Notes: generated by a model not told the origin, from the sequence alone. A DNA stretch of 64,000 nucleotides from Trebonia sp963822615 (GCA_963822615.1 CAWGIM010000021.1:124001-188000); one strand, 5' to 3'. Shown: positions 24,808-33,219, counted from the stretch's first letter. Translations and numbers: made by a program.

Positions 24808-25821
24808 GTGCCGGGTAAGCAGCACCCGCCCGGCCGTGCCCCGGCCTGGGAGTCCGGCCTGGTCATCGTGGACAAGCCGGGCGGCATGACCTCGCACGAC
24901 GTGGTCGGGCGGCTGCGCCGCCTGGCGCACACCCGCCGGGTCGGCCACGCGGGCACGCTCGACCCGATGGCCACCGGCGTGCTCGTCCTCGGCATCGAGA
25001 AGGCGACCAGGCTGCTCGGCTACCTGGCGCTGACCGAGAAGACCTACCAGGCCACCATCCGGCTGGGCCAGTCGACGACCACCGACGACGCCGAGGGCGA
25101 GCCGTCCGGCGGCGGTTCCGCCGCCGCGGTGACCCGGCAGGCGATTGACGCGGAGATCGCCAAGCTCACCGGCGACATCCGGCAGGTCCCGTCGAGCGTC
25201 AGCGCGATCAAGGTCAACGGCCAGCGCGCCTACGCGCTGACCCGGGCCGGGCAGGCCCCGGAGCTGGCCGCCCGCCCGGTCACCGTCTACGAGTTCCGGG
25301 TCACCGCCACCCGCCCCGCGGGCGACTTCCTCGACCTGGACGCCACCGTCCGCTGCTCGAGCGGCACCTACGTGCGCGCCCTCGCCCGTGACCTGGGCGC
25401 CGCACTGGGCACCGGCGGCCACCTGACCGCCCTGCGGCGCACCGCGGTCGGCCCGTACACCCTCACCCAAGCCCACCCGCTGAAAGAACTAGAAAACCAA
25501 GAGCATCAGCCCGAACGGGTGCAGCTGACCCCCCACCCGCACCCCGCACCCTCAGACTCGCCGGACCACCCTTCCCCGCCCCCGGTGATCCCGCTCGCCG
25601 CAGCCGCCGCGGCCGCGTTCCCGCGCCTCGACCTCACCGCCGCCGACGCCCGCCGCCTAGCCCAGGGCGCCCGCCTTCCCGCGCCGGCACCCGCCGCCGG
25701 CGGCGGCCCGATCGCCGCCTTCGCCCCGGACGGCTCCCTGGTCGCACTAGTCGAGGTAGACGGCGGCCGCCTCCGCTCGCTGGCCGTCTTCACCGACGCC
25801 GCCGCGCTTCCCGAGGCCTAG
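24808..25821 (+). CDS. truB: tRNA pseudouridine-55 synthase
   Basis: A 337-aa enzyme making pseudouridine 55 in the T-loop of tRNAs. Motif I GLVIVDKPGGMTSHDVV and the catalytic Asp in HAGTLDPMATGVL are present, with ATRLLGYLALTEKTYQA and SSGTYVRALARDLG further on. It starts at GTG 24808, 3 bp after rbfA. Residues about 225-265 are an unusual Pro/His/Glu-rich insertion (ELENQEHQPERVQL ... HPHPAPSDSPDHPSPPP) before the C-terminal domain. Its codons are locally A-rich (GAACTAGAAAACCAA), unlike the rest of the gene. The C-domain resumes at PRLDLTAADARRLAQG. Confidence 0.94.
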   Translation: MPGKQHPPGRAPAWESGLVIVDKPGGMTSHDVVGRLRRLAHTRRVGHAGTLDPMATGVLVLGIEKATRLLGYLALTEKTYQATIRLGQSTTTDDAEGEPSGGGSAAAVTRQAIDAEIAKLTGDIRQVPSSVSAIKVNGQRAYALTRAGQAPELAARPVTVYEFRVTATRPAGDFLDLDATVRCSSGTYVRALARDLGAALGTGGHLTALRRTAVGPYTLTQAHPLKELENQEHQPERVQLTPHPHPAPSDSPDHPSPPPVIPLAAAAAAAFPRLDLTAADARRLAQGARLPAPAPAAGGGPIAAFAPDGSLVALVEVDGGRLRSLAVFTDAAALPEA

Positions 25822-25823
25822 CA

Positions 25824-25886
25824 GCGGGATTCTTCCCGCCTGGTTGCGGCAATCAGGCGGTTATAGGCGCCTGGTTGCCGCAACCA
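25824..25886 (+). terminator. Cluster of three hairpins after truB
   Basis: First hairpin: GCGGGA / TCCCGC with loop TTCT (25824-25839), 2 bp after the truB stop. Second: GCCTGGTTGC / GCAATCAGGC (25838-25858), one G-T pair. Third: TGGTTGC / GCAACCA (25872-25886). They could end the rimP-truB transcript or act as a processing site before ribF. The TGGTTGC core matches the hairpin at 16880. Confidence 0.6.
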
Positions 25887-25980
25887 CGTGCCGCACGCCG
25901 AGCGGCTGGGCTAAGGCCGGGCGCGCGGCTTCCCGCGGCATGGCTAGGCTTGGAGCCGAGCGAAGGAGGGCCGGAGAGTC

Positions 25981-26928
25981 GTGTACCGCTGGCATGGCCT
26001 GGAAGAGGTACCCGCGGAGTGGGGTCAGTCTGTCGTTACCATCGGCGTGTTCGACGGCGTGCACCGGGGTCATCAGCGCATCGTCGCCCGCGCGGCGGAG
26101 CTAGGGGCCGAGCGGGGCCTGCCGGTGGTCGCGATCACCTTCGACCCGCACCCGGACGAGGTGACCAGGCCGGGCAGCCACCCGCCGTTCCTGTGCTCGG
26201 CCCGGCGGCGGGCCGAGCTGCTGGCCGGCCTGGGCGTGGACGCGGTGTGCCTGGTCCCCTTCACCCTCGGGTTCTCGCAGCTCGACCCGGACGAGTTCGT
26301 CCGCGCGGTGCTGGTCGAGCGGCTGCACGCGGCGGCGGTGGTGGTGGGCGAGGACTTCCGCTTCGGTCACCGGGCCACCGGTGACGTGGCGCAACTCGAC
26401 CGGCTGGGGGAGAAGTACGACTACACCACCGAGGGGCTGCCGCTGCTGGTGGTCGACGGGGTGACGATCTCCTCCACCTCGATCAGGGCGCTGCTGGCGG
26501 AGGGGGACGTCACCGAGGCGGCGACCATGCTCGGCCGCCCGCACCGGGTAGAGGGCGTGGTGGTCCGCGGTCACCAGCGGGGCCGGCAGCTCGGCTTCCC
26601 GACCGCCAACGTGGAGTCGCCGCCGCACACCGCCATTCCGGCCGACGGCATCTACGCGGGCTGGCTGGCCACCCTGGACGAGGCGGGGGCCGAGGTCAGC
26701 CGGTGGCCGGCCGCCATCTCGATCGGCACCAACCCCACCTTCGACGGCCAGGTCCGCACGGTCGAGGCGTACGCGCTCGACCGGACCGACCTCGACCTGT
26801 ACGGGCTGCACGCCGCGATCGACTTCGCCGCCCGGCTGCGCGGCACGCTGCGCTTCGACTCGGTGGACGCCCTGGTCGAGCAGATGCACCTGGACGTGGG
26901 GCAGGCCAGGGAGATCGCCGCGGGCTAA
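25981..26928 (+). CDS. ribF: Bifunctional riboflavin kinase / FAD synthetase
   Basis: A 315-aa enzyme that phosphorylates riboflavin and adenylylates FMN. N-terminal FAD-synthetase: VVTIGVFDGVHRGHQRIV, then VVGEDFRFGHRATGD and ISSTSIRALLAEG. C-terminal riboflavin kinase: GVVVRGHQRGRQLGFPTANV with PTAN, and ISIGTNPTFDGQVRTVEAY. Length is standard. It starts at GTG 25981 behind GAAGGAGGGCCGGAGAGTC. It lies between truB and rpsO as in other actinomycetes. No FMN riboswitch is visible upstream. Confidence 0.95.
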   Translation: MYRWHGLEEVPAEWGQSVVTIGVFDGVHRGHQRIVARAAELGAERGLPVVAITFDPHPDEVTRPGSHPPFLCSARRRAELLAGLGVDAVCLVPFTLGFSQLDPDEFVRAVLVERLHAAAVVVGEDFRFGHRATGDVAQLDRLGEKYDYTTEGLPLLVVDGVTISSTSIRALLAEGDVTEAATMLGRPHRVEGVVVRGHQRGRQLGFPTANVESPPHTAIPADGIYAGWLATLDEAGAEVSRWPAAISIGTNPTFDGQVRTVEAYALDRTDLDLYGLHAAIDFAARLRGTLRFDSVDALVEQMHLDVGQAREIAAG

Positions 26929-26960
26929 GCCGCCGGCCGGAGCCGGCCGCAACCGTTCGG

Positions 26961-26966
26961 TATGAT
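26961..26966 (+). promoter_or_regulatory. Candidate -10 element for rpsO
   Basis: TATGAT stands out in GC-rich DNA 33 bp after the ribF stop and 152 bp before the rpsO start. No convincing -35 is seen. If used, it gives rpsO an approximately 145-base leader. Confidence 0.4.
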
Positions 26967-27118
26967 GACCTTTTCCCGGCCTGGCCGGAGCGGCCGGCTG
27001 CCCGTGATAATGTGAAACGCTACCGGTCAAGTGCCGGATGCCCGGGCTGGCTGCACCCTCATCGCGGCCGTCCTGTCCCCAGCGGGGACCGCAACTCTTT
27101 CATTTTTTAAGGAGCCAC

Positions 27119-27388
27119 GTGCCGCTCGAAGCTGAAGTAAAGAAGCAGATCTTCGCGGACTACGCGATCAATGAGGGTGACACCGGTTCGCCGGAGGTCC
27201 AGATCGCGCTGATGACCCGCCGGATCAACGACCTGAACGAGCACCTGAAGGTGCACCAGCACGACCACCACAGCCGCCGCGGCCTGCTGCTGCTCGTGGG
27301 CCGTCGCCGCCGCCTGCTCGGTTACCTGCGCAACACCGACATCACCAGGTACCGCACGCTCATCGAGCGCCTCGGCCTGCGCCGCTAG
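27119..27388 (+). CDS. rpsO: Ribosomal protein S15
   Basis: An 89-aa protein, the exact usual length for S15, binding 16S rRNA in the 30S platform. Diagnostic parts are DTGSPEVQIALMTRRINDL, HDHHSRRGLLLLVGRRRRLL and YLRNTDITRYRTLIERLGLR. It starts at GTG 27119 (residues PLEAEVKKQ) with AAGGAG four bases upstream. The longer open frame to 27038 is leader. The 190-bp upstream segment probably includes its own promoter and the autoregulatory leader. pnp follows. Confidence 0.97.
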   Translation: MPLEAEVKKQIFADYAINEGDTGSPEVQIALMTRRINDLNEHLKVHQHDHHSRRGLLLLVGRRRRLLGYLRNTDITRYRTLIERLGLRR

Positions 27389-27400
27389 CAACGCGCCGGC

Positions 27401-27417
27401 CCGGGCCGACGGCCCGG
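27401..27417 (+). terminator. GC-rich hairpin after rpsO
   Basis: CCGGGCC / GGCCCGG with loop GAC begins 12 bp after the rpsO stop. There is no T-tract, so it may slow exonucleases or terminate weakly rather than end transcription. Confidence 0.5.
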
Positions 27418-27435
27418 ACAAGCTGGACCCGCGAA

Positions 27436-27464
27436 GGCCTGGGCCGGTACTGTTGGCCCAGGTC
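27436..27464 (+). ncRNA. Stem-loop in the rpsO-pnp intergenic leader
   Basis: CCTGGGCC (27438-27445) pairs perfectly with GGCCCAGG (27455-27462) around a 9-base loop. One G-U and one G-C pair extend the stem to 10 bp. It lies in the 311-bp rpsO-pnp gap, the position of the RNase III-cleaved hairpin that controls pnp mRNA in Streptomyces and E. coli. The phrase GCCTGGGCCGGT recurs at about 27520. Function is inferred from position. Confidence 0.55.
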
Positions 27465-27699
27465 GCGGTGATAACAGAAGACAAGCGATAAGTCACATCC
27501 CGTAGCCCCCGGCCCGAGAGCCTGGGCCGGTCCTCGGTAGTGGTCCCCGGGTAACAGGCGGCTGACAGTACAGCTCAGCCCCCCGAGGGCTTCAATCGAA
27601 GACCGGCCGGTGTACTCGCTGGTATGCAAGCGGGTAGCCAGAGCCGACCACGGCACGGCGGCGGGTGGGTGCGGGATCTACCGCAAGGAGGTCTCACCC

Positions 27700-30051
27700 G
27701 TGAAGGGTGTGAAAAGCGCCGAAGCCGTTATCGATAACGGCGAATTTGGTGTACGCAAGATTAGGTTCGAGACGGGCCGTCTCGCCCGTCAGGCGTCTGG
27801 TTCCGCTCTCGTTGTCCTGGATGACGAGACCGTCGTCCTGTCGGCGACCTCCGCGGGCAAGCACCCGCGGGAGGGGCTCGACTTCTTCCCGCTGACGGTG
27901 GACGTCGAGGAGCGCATGTACGCCGCCGGGCGCATCCCCGGCTCGTTCTTCCGCCGCGAGGGCCGCCCGTCCGAGGACGCCATCCTCACCTGCCGGCTGA
28001 TCGACCGGCCGCTGCGGCCGTCCTTCGTCAAGGGCCTGCGCAACGAGATCCAGATCGTGGAGACCGTGCTCGCGCTGCACCCCGAGCACCTGTACGACGT
28101 GGTGGCGATCAACGCCGCATCCATGTCGACCCAGCTCTCCGGGCTGCCGTTCTCCGGGCCGATCGGTGGCGTGCGGGTCGCGCTGATCAAGGACCAGTGG
28201 GTCGCGTTCCCGACCCACCCGCAGCTTGAGCAGGCGACGTTCGACATGGTCGTCGCCGGGCGGGTACTCGACGACGGCGACGTCGCGATCATGATGGTCG
28301 AGGCTGAGTCCACCCCGCAGACGCTCCGGCTGCTGGCCGACGCCGAGAACACCGGTGCGGTCGCCCCCGACGAGGAGACCGTGGCCGAGGGCCTCGAGGC
28401 GGCCAAGCCGTTCATCGCCGCGCTGTGCGAGGCGCAGCGGATCCTGGCCGCCGCGGCAGTCGAGGCGGGCATCGCCCCGTCCACCACGTCGCAGTTCCCG
28501 ATTTTCCTCGACTACGGCGACGACGTCTACGAGGCGGTCGCCGGCGCGGTCACCGACGAGCTGGCCAAGGCGCTCACCATCGCCGGCAAGCAGGAGCGGT
28601 CGGCCGAAGAGGACCGGGTCAAGGCGCTGGCGGTCGAGCGGCTGGCCGACAAGTTCGAGGGGCGCGAGAAGGAGATCAGCGCCTCCCTCCGGTCACTGAC
28701 CAAGAAGCTGGTCCGCCAGCGGGTCATCAACGACGGGCTGCGCATCGACGGCCGCGGGCTCACCGACATCCGGCCGCTGTCGTCCGAGGTCGGCGTGCTG
28801 CCCCGGGTGCACGGCTCGGCGCTGTTCGAGCGGGGCGAGACCCAGATCCTGGGCGTCACCACGCTGAACATGCTGCGCATGGAGCAGATGATCGACACGC
28901 TTAACCCGGATCGCACCAAGCGCTACATGCACAACTACAACTTCCCCCCGTACTCGACCGGTGAGACCGGCCGGGTCGGCTCGCCCAAGCGGCGCGAGAT
29001 CGGGCACGGCGCGCTCGCCGAGCGGGCGCTGCTGCCGGTGCTGCCGACGCGGGAAGAGTTCCCCTACGCGATCCGGCAGGTGTCGGAGGCGATCAGCTCC
29101 AACGGCTCGACCTCGATGGGCTCGGTCTGCGCGTCCACGCTGTCCCTGCTCAACGCGGGCGTGCCGCTCAAGGGCATGGTCTCCGGCATCGCGATGGGCC
29201 TCATCCACGAGGGCGGCCAGTACGTCACGCTGACCGACATCCTCGGGGCCGAGGACGCCTTCGGCGACATGGACTTCAAGGTCGCGGGCACCGAGCAGGT
29301 GATCACGGCGCTGCAGCTCGACACCAAGCTCGACGGCATCCCCGCCTCGGTCCTGGCGGGCGCGCTCAAGCAGGCCCGCGGCGCGCGGATGACGATCCTG
29401 GGCGTGATGCGGGACGCGATCTCCGCGCCCGGCGAGATGTCGCCGTTCGCGCCGCGCATCATCACGCTGAAGGTGCCGGTAGACAAGATCGGCGAGGTCA
29501 TCGGGCCGAAGGGCAAGATGATCAACTCGATCCAGGACGACACCGGGGCCGAGATCACCATCGAGGACGACGGCACCATCTACGTCGGCGCGACCGACGG
29601 CCCGTCGGCCGACGCCGCACGGGACATCATCAACGCGATCGCCAACCCGCACATGCCCGAGGTGGGCGAGCGGTTCATGGGCACGGTGGTGAAGACCACC
29701 ACGTTCGGCGCGTTCGTGTCGCTGCTGCCGGGCAAGGACGGCCTGCTGCACGTCACCCAGATCCGCAAGCTGCACGGCGGCAAGCGGATCGAGAACGTCG
29801 ACGAGGTGATCCACATCGGCGACAAGATCCAGGTGGAGATCCGCGAGATCGACGACCGCGGCAAGCTGTCGCTGGTCCCGGTCGAGGTGCTCGAGCGCGA
29901 GGCCGCGGGCGAGGACCTGGGCGGCGGCGAGGCCGGCGACGACCGGCCGCGGGAGGACCGTCCCCGGCGTGACCGGGAGAGCGGCGGCGGCGGCGACCGG
30001 GGCGGCGACCGCCGCCCCCGGCAGCGTTCCCGCGGCGGGCAGCGCGACTAG
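27700..30051 (+). CDS. pnp: Polyribonucleotide nucleotidyltransferase (PNPase / guanosine pentaphosphate synthetase I)
   Basis: A 783-aa 3'-5' phosphorolytic RNase with two RNase PH domains: RFETGRLARQASGSALVVLD; FNFPPYSTGE-type loop NYNFPPYSTGETGRVGSPKR. A KH domain (EVIGPKGKMINSIQ) and an S1 domain (GTVVKTTTFGAFVSLLPGKDG) follow. The tail is an Arg/Gly/Asp-rich 50-residue extension, typical of actinobacterial PNPase. In Streptomyces the same enzyme makes pppGpp-like nucleotides and polyadenylates RNA. It starts at GTG 27700 with AAGGAGG seven bases upstream; the longer frame to 27610 is leader. The M16 peptidase follows 3 bp after. Confidence 0.96.
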   Translation: MKGVKSAEAVIDNGEFGVRKIRFETGRLARQASGSALVVLDDETVVLSATSAGKHPREGLDFFPLTVDVEERMYAAGRIPGSFFRREGRPSEDAILTCRLIDRPLRPSFVKGLRNEIQIVETVLALHPEHLYDVVAINAASMSTQLSGLPFSGPIGGVRVALIKDQWVAFPTHPQLEQATFDMVVAGRVLDDGDVAIMMVEAESTPQTLRLLADAENTGAVAPDEETVAEGLEAAKPFIAALCEAQRILAAAAVEAGIAPSTTSQFPIFLDYGDDVYEAVAGAVTDELAKALTIAGKQERSAEEDRVKALAVERLADKFEGREKEISASLRSLTKKLVRQRVINDGLRIDGRGLTDIRPLSSEVGVLPRVHGSALFERGETQILGVTTLNMLRMEQMIDTLNPDRTKRYMHNYNFPPYSTGETGRVGSPKRREIGHGALAERALLPVLPTREEFPYAIRQVSEAISSNGSTSMGSVCASTLSLLNAGVPLKGMVSGIAMGLIHEGGQYVTLTDILGAEDAFGDMDFKVAGTEQVITALQLDTKLDGIPASVLAGALKQARGARMTILGVMRDAISAPGEMSPFAPRIITLKVPVDKIGEVIGPKGKMINSIQDDTGAEITIEDDGTIYVGATDGPSADAARDIINAIANPHMPEVGERFMGTVVKTTTFGAFVSLLPGKDGLLHVTQIRKLHGGKRIENVDEVIHIGDKIQVEIREIDDRGKLSLVPVEVLEREAAGEDLGGGEAGDDRPREDRPRRDRESGGGGDRGGDRRPRQRSRGGQRD

Positions 30052-30054
30052 TAA

Positions 30055-31362
30055 ATGACTACATCCGAGTCGGCCACGCGCAGGACCGTCCTCCCGGGCG
30101 GCCTGCGCGTGGTCACCGAGTTCCTGCCGTCCGTCCGCTCGGTCGCCCTCGGCATCTGGGTCGGGGTCGGCTCACGGGATGAGGACCTGGCGCACGCGGG
30201 TGCCACCCATTACCTTGAGCACCTGCTGTTCAAGGGCACCCGCAAGCGGACCGCGCTCGAGATCTCGGCCGAGATGGACGCCGTCGGCGGTGAGATGAAC
30301 GCGTTCACCGCCAAGGAGTACACCTGCTATCACGCGCGGGTGCTCGACGCCGACCTGCCGCTGGCCATCGACGTGCTGTCCGACATGGTCACGTCCTCGC
30401 TGGTCGAGCCGAAGGACGTGGACGCCGAGCGCACAGTGGTGCTCGACGAGATCGCGATGAACGAGGACGACCACGCGGGACTGGCGTTCGAGGAGTTCAC
30501 CGGGCACCTGTTCGGTGACACGCCCCTCGGCCGCCCGGTGCTGGGCACGGTGGACTCGATCAACGGGATCACCAGGGACCAGATCTTCGAGCACTACCGG
30601 GCCCGGTACACCCCGCCGCACCTGGTGGTGTCGGCCGCGGGCAACCTGGACCACGACACGGTGGTGGCCGCCGTCCAGGCGGCGTTCGGCCCGGTGCTGG
30701 CGGATTTCGCGGGCAGCGAGCCCGCGCCGCCGCGGCTGCGCGACGCGGGCGGCCTGTGGGACGGCTACGGCAGCGCGGCCGGGTCAGGCACCCGGCTGAT
30801 CTCCCGGCCGATCGAGCAGGCCAACCTGGTGCTCGGCTGTGAGGGCCTGGCCCGCACCGACGAGCGGCGGTTCGCGCTCGGCGTGCTCAACGCGGCGCTC
30901 GGCGACGGCATGTCGTCCCGGCTGTTCCAGGAGGTCCGGGAGAAGCGCGGCCTCGGCTACGCGGTGTCCAGCTTCGCCTCGCAGCACGCCGATACCGGGC
31001 TGTGGGGCATCTACGTCGGCTGCCAGCCGTCGAAGGCCGACGAGGTGCTGGAGATCTGCTCGGCCGAGGTGGCGAAGGTCGTCGAGACCGGGCTGACCGA
31101 CGCCGAGCTGGCCCGGGGCAGGGGCCAGGTCCGCAGCGGCATCGTGCTCGGCCTCGAGGACCCGTCCTCCCGGATGAGCCGCCTCGGCAAGGCTGAGCTG
31201 GTGTACCCCGGGCTGCAGCCGGTGGACGAGATCATCGCGGCGATCGACGCGGTCACCCACGACGACATCAAGGCGGTGGCGGCCGAGGTGCTCACCCGGC
31301 CCAAGGTGCTGACGGTGGTCGGCCCGTTCGAGGACGAGCACGAGTTCGCCGCCATCGGCTAA
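30055..31362 (+). CDS. M16 family zinc metallopeptidase
   Basis: A 435-aa pitrilysin-type peptidase. The inverted zinc motif H52-Y-L-E55-H56 (GATHYLEHLLFKGT) is present with the distal Glu in VVLDEIAMNEDD. The C-terminal half has EKRGLGYAVSSF, the substrate-recognition arch. It is related to mitochondrial processing peptidase beta; the natural substrate is unknown. It starts at ATG 30055, 3 bp after pnp, so it is translationally linked. It is the usual partner of pnp in actinobacteria. A long hairpin (31403-31436) ends the transcript. Confidence 0.93.
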   Translation: MTTSESATRRTVLPGGLRVVTEFLPSVRSVALGIWVGVGSRDEDLAHAGATHYLEHLLFKGTRKRTALEISAEMDAVGGEMNAFTAKEYTCYHARVLDADLPLAIDVLSDMVTSSLVEPKDVDAERTVVLDEIAMNEDDHAGLAFEEFTGHLFGDTPLGRPVLGTVDSINGITRDQIFEHYRARYTPPHLVVSAAGNLDHDTVVAAVQAAFGPVLADFAGSEPAPPRLRDAGGLWDGYGSAAGSGTRLISRPIEQANLVLGCEGLARTDERRFALGVLNAALGDGMSSRLFQEVREKRGLGYAVSSFASQHADTGLWGIYVGCQPSKADEVLEICSAEVAKVVETGLTDAELARGRGQVRSGIVLGLEDPSSRMSRLGKAELVYPGLQPVDEIIAAIDAVTHDDIKAVAAEVLTRPKVLTVVGPFEDEHEFAAIG

Positions 31363-31402
31363 CCGCAGTCCCGCAGGCAGTGCCTCAGTCAGGAGCAGGC
31401 AG

Positions 31403-31436
31403 TCGAGCCGCTACTCGAGACCGAGTAGCGGCTCGA
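31403..31436. terminator. Bidirectional 15-bp hairpin between M16 peptidase and dapB
   Basis: TCGAGCCGCTACTCG (31403-31417) pairs perfectly with CGAGTAGCGGCTCGA (31422-31436) around AGAC. The right arm is also the last codons of dapB (minus strand, stop TAG at 31411-31413). So the coding end and the hairpin are the same DNA. It can serve both convergent transcripts. Confidence 0.75.
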
Positions 31437-32154
31437 TGCCTACGGTGAGGCCCGTGGGCAGCGTCCGCACCCCGCGCACCGCCAGCAGCACCCCGGGCAT
31501 GAACGAGGCGCGGTCCAGCGAGTCATGGCGGATCGTCAGCGTCTCGCCGTGCCCGCCGAACAGCACCTCCTGGTGGGCGACGAGGCCGGAGACGCGCACC
31601 GAGTGGACGTGCACGTCGTCCACCACCGCCCCGCGGGCACCCGGCAGCTCCTGCTTGGTGGCGTCGGGCGGGGCGCCGAGGCCCGCCTCCGACCGCGCCT
31701 GGCCGATCACGGCGGCGGTGCGCAGCGCGGTGCCGGACGGCGCGTCCATCTTGCTCGCGTGGTGCAGCTCGATGACCTCGGCCGACTCGAAGAACCGGGC
31801 CGCCTGCGCCGCGAAGCGCATCATCAGCACCGCGCCGACCGAGAAGTTGGGCGCGACCAGCACCCGGGCGGCGGGCGCGGCGTCCAGCCAGGACCGCACC
31901 TCGGCCAGCCGCTCGTCACCGAACCCGGAGGTGCCGACCACCACGCTCAGGCCCTGCCCGACGCACCAGCGCAGGTTGTCCATCACCGCCCCGACGTGGG
32001 TGAAGTCCACCACCACGTCGCACACCAGCAGCGTGCCGAGGTCGTCATGCAGGTCAACCGCGGCCGCCAGCTCGGTGTCGGGCGCGTCCCTGATGGTCTC
32101 GCATACCGTCGCGCCCATCCGTCCGCGGGCGCCGAGCACCCCTACCTTGATCAT
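31411..32154 (-). CDS. dapB: 4-hydroxy-tetrahydrodipicolinate reductase
   Basis: A 247-aa NAD(P)H-dependent reductase of the lysine/DAP pathway. N-terminal nucleotide fold VGVLGARGRMGATVCETIRD; VVDFTHVGAVMDNLRWC; VVGTSGFGDERL; catalytic His/Lys region VIELHHASKMDAPSGTALRTA; and FGGHGETLTIRHDS. It starts at ATG 32154 with AAAGGAGG six bases upstream. It ends in LLGLE, encoded by one arm of the terminator hairpin. It converges on the pnp-M16 operon. dapC and dapD are about 24 kb away. Confidence 0.95.
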   Translation of the reverse strand: MIKVGVLGARGRMGATVCETIRDAPDTELAAAVDLHDDLGTLLVCDVVVDFTHVGAVMDNLRWCVGQGLSVVVGTSGFGDERLAEVRSWLDAAPAARVLVAPNFSVGAVLMMRFAAQAARFFESAEVIELHHASKMDAPSGTALRTAAVIGQARSEAGLGAPPDATKQELPGARGAVVDDVHVHSVRVSGLVAHQEVLFGGHGETLTIRHDSLDRASFMPGVLLAVRGVRTLPTGLTVGIEPLLGLE

Positions 32155-32225
32155 CGCGGCCTCCTTTCAGTGCGGGATTCTACGCCGGCCGGGCTGCCCG
32201 GCCGCGACGACGTAGGCTGGCGGTT

Positions 32226-32468
32226 ATGTGTCGCTCCATCAAGACCCTGCGCCCCCCGTACGCCGAGGAAGTCACCGACGCGGACATGCGGGCCGCGGCG
32301 CTGCAGTACGTCAGGAAGATCAGCGGGTTCCGCGCGCCGGCCGCTCGCAACGCGGCTGCGTTCGACGCGGCGGTAGCGGAGATCGCCGCCAGCACCGCCC
32401 GGTTGCTGGCCACGCTGGAGGTGCGGCCGCCGGCCGCCCATGCGCACGCCCATGACCACCACGTTTAA
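32226..32468 (+). CDS. DUF2277 protein
   Basis: An 80-aa protein starting MCRSIKTLRPPYAEEVTDAD, the strongly conserved DUF2277 N-terminus, with AALQYVRKISGFRAPAARNA. The tail is His-rich (AHAHAHDHHV), perhaps metal-binding. It is divergent from dapB with 71 bp between. It starts at ATG 32226. Function of the family is unknown to me. Confidence 0.9.
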   Translation: MCRSIKTLRPPYAEEVTDADMRAAALQYVRKISGFRAPAARNAAAFDAAVAEIAASTARLLATLEVRPPAAHAHAHDHHV

Positions 32469-32472
32469 CTGC

Positions 32473-32499
32473 TTGACATCACCTTATAACGGGTAGTAG
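32473..32499 (+). promoter_or_regulatory. Candidate promoter for yccF
   Basis: TTGACA (32473-32478) is followed after 15 bp by TAGTAG (32494-32499), seven bases before ATG 32506. The spacer is short for a sigma-70-type promoter. TATAAC inside it (32485-32490) is another possible -10. A short or absent leader is implied. Confidence 0.4.
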
Positions 32500-32505
32500 C
32501 CAGCA

Positions 32506-32907
32506 ATGCGATTGATTCTGAACATCCTGTGGCTAATCCTGTGCGGCTGGTGGATGGCGATCGCCTACGTGGTGGCCGGCATCATCTGCGCGATCTTGAT
32601 CATCACGATCCCGTTCGCCATCGCGTCGTTCCGCATCGCGTCCTACGTGATCTGGCCGTTCGGCCGGTCGGTGGAGATGCGCCGGGATGCGGGCGTGGCC
32701 TCGCTGATCGGCAACATCATCTGGATCGTGCTGGTTGGCTGGGGACTGGCGCTTGGCCACCTGACGAGCGGCATCCTGCTCTGCCTGACGATCATCGGCA
32801 TCCCGCTGGGCCTGGCCAACTTCAAGCTGATCCCGATCTCGCTGCTGCCGCTCGGGGTCCAGATCGTCCCGTCGGACCAGCGCTACCCCGGCTACAGCGG
32901 CTACTAG
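32506..32907 (+). CDS. YccF-domain inner membrane protein
   Basis: A 133-aa protein with two repeated YccF (DUF307) units. Hydrophobic blocks NILWLILCGWWMAIAYVVAG and IIWIVLVGWGLALGHLTSG are each followed by an ITIPFAIASF/IIGIPLGLANF-type loop and a P-x-G motif (WPFGR, LPLG). This is the usual YccF layout of four TM helices. It starts at ATG 32506. Physiological role unknown. No partner gene is obvious. Confidence 0.9.
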   Translation: MRLILNILWLILCGWWMAIAYVVAGIICAILIITIPFAIASFRIASYVIWPFGRSVEMRRDAGVASLIGNIIWIVLVGWGLALGHLTSGILLCLTIIGIPLGLANFKLIPISLLPLGVQIVPSDQRYPGYSGY

Positions 32908-32973
32908 GCCGAGGCCCACTGGTATCCGTGTCGGCTGTCCCCGCACCGCGACGCCGGCAGTAGCCTAGTGGCC

Positions 32974-33219
32974 ATGGAGGAGACCGAGAGCCGGGTAGAG
33001 GTCTACATCACCACCGACACCTCGGGCGCGCCCCACAAGTCGGACGAGCCCAAGCTCTACGTGATGTACGACGCCGCCAAGCCCGAGGCGGGCAAGCTCT
33101 ACTTCACCGAGGCCGAGTGGGACGCCTTCGTGCTCGGCGTCAAGGACGGCGAGTTCGACCTGGACGAGGACGGCAACCTGCCGCCGGTCCCGGCCGACCA
33201 GCGCCCGCCGACGGAGTAG
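32974..33219 (+). CDS. DUF397-like small acidic protein
   Basis: An 81-aa protein if it starts at ATG 32974; GTG 32968 would add two residues. The core KLYFTEAEWDAFVLGVKDGE resembles the DUF397 pattern (W-x-x-F-x-x-G-V-K-x-G-E-F-D) but it is more acidic and lacks the usual N-terminal part. DUF397 proteins often accompany XRE regulators; here no such gene is adjacent. It precedes the ABC operon by 71 bp, which contains the MerR-type promoter. The domain call is tentative. Confidence 0.6.
   Translation: MEETESRVEVYITTDTSGAPHKSDEPKLYVMYDAAKPEAGKLYFTEAEWDAFVLGVKDGEFDLDEDGNLPPVPADQRPPTE

Noticed and set aside
25822..25980. FMN riboswitch before ribF
   Set aside because: The conserved AGGG-GAAG-type blocks of the FMN aptamer are not present. 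The region is explained by hairpins.
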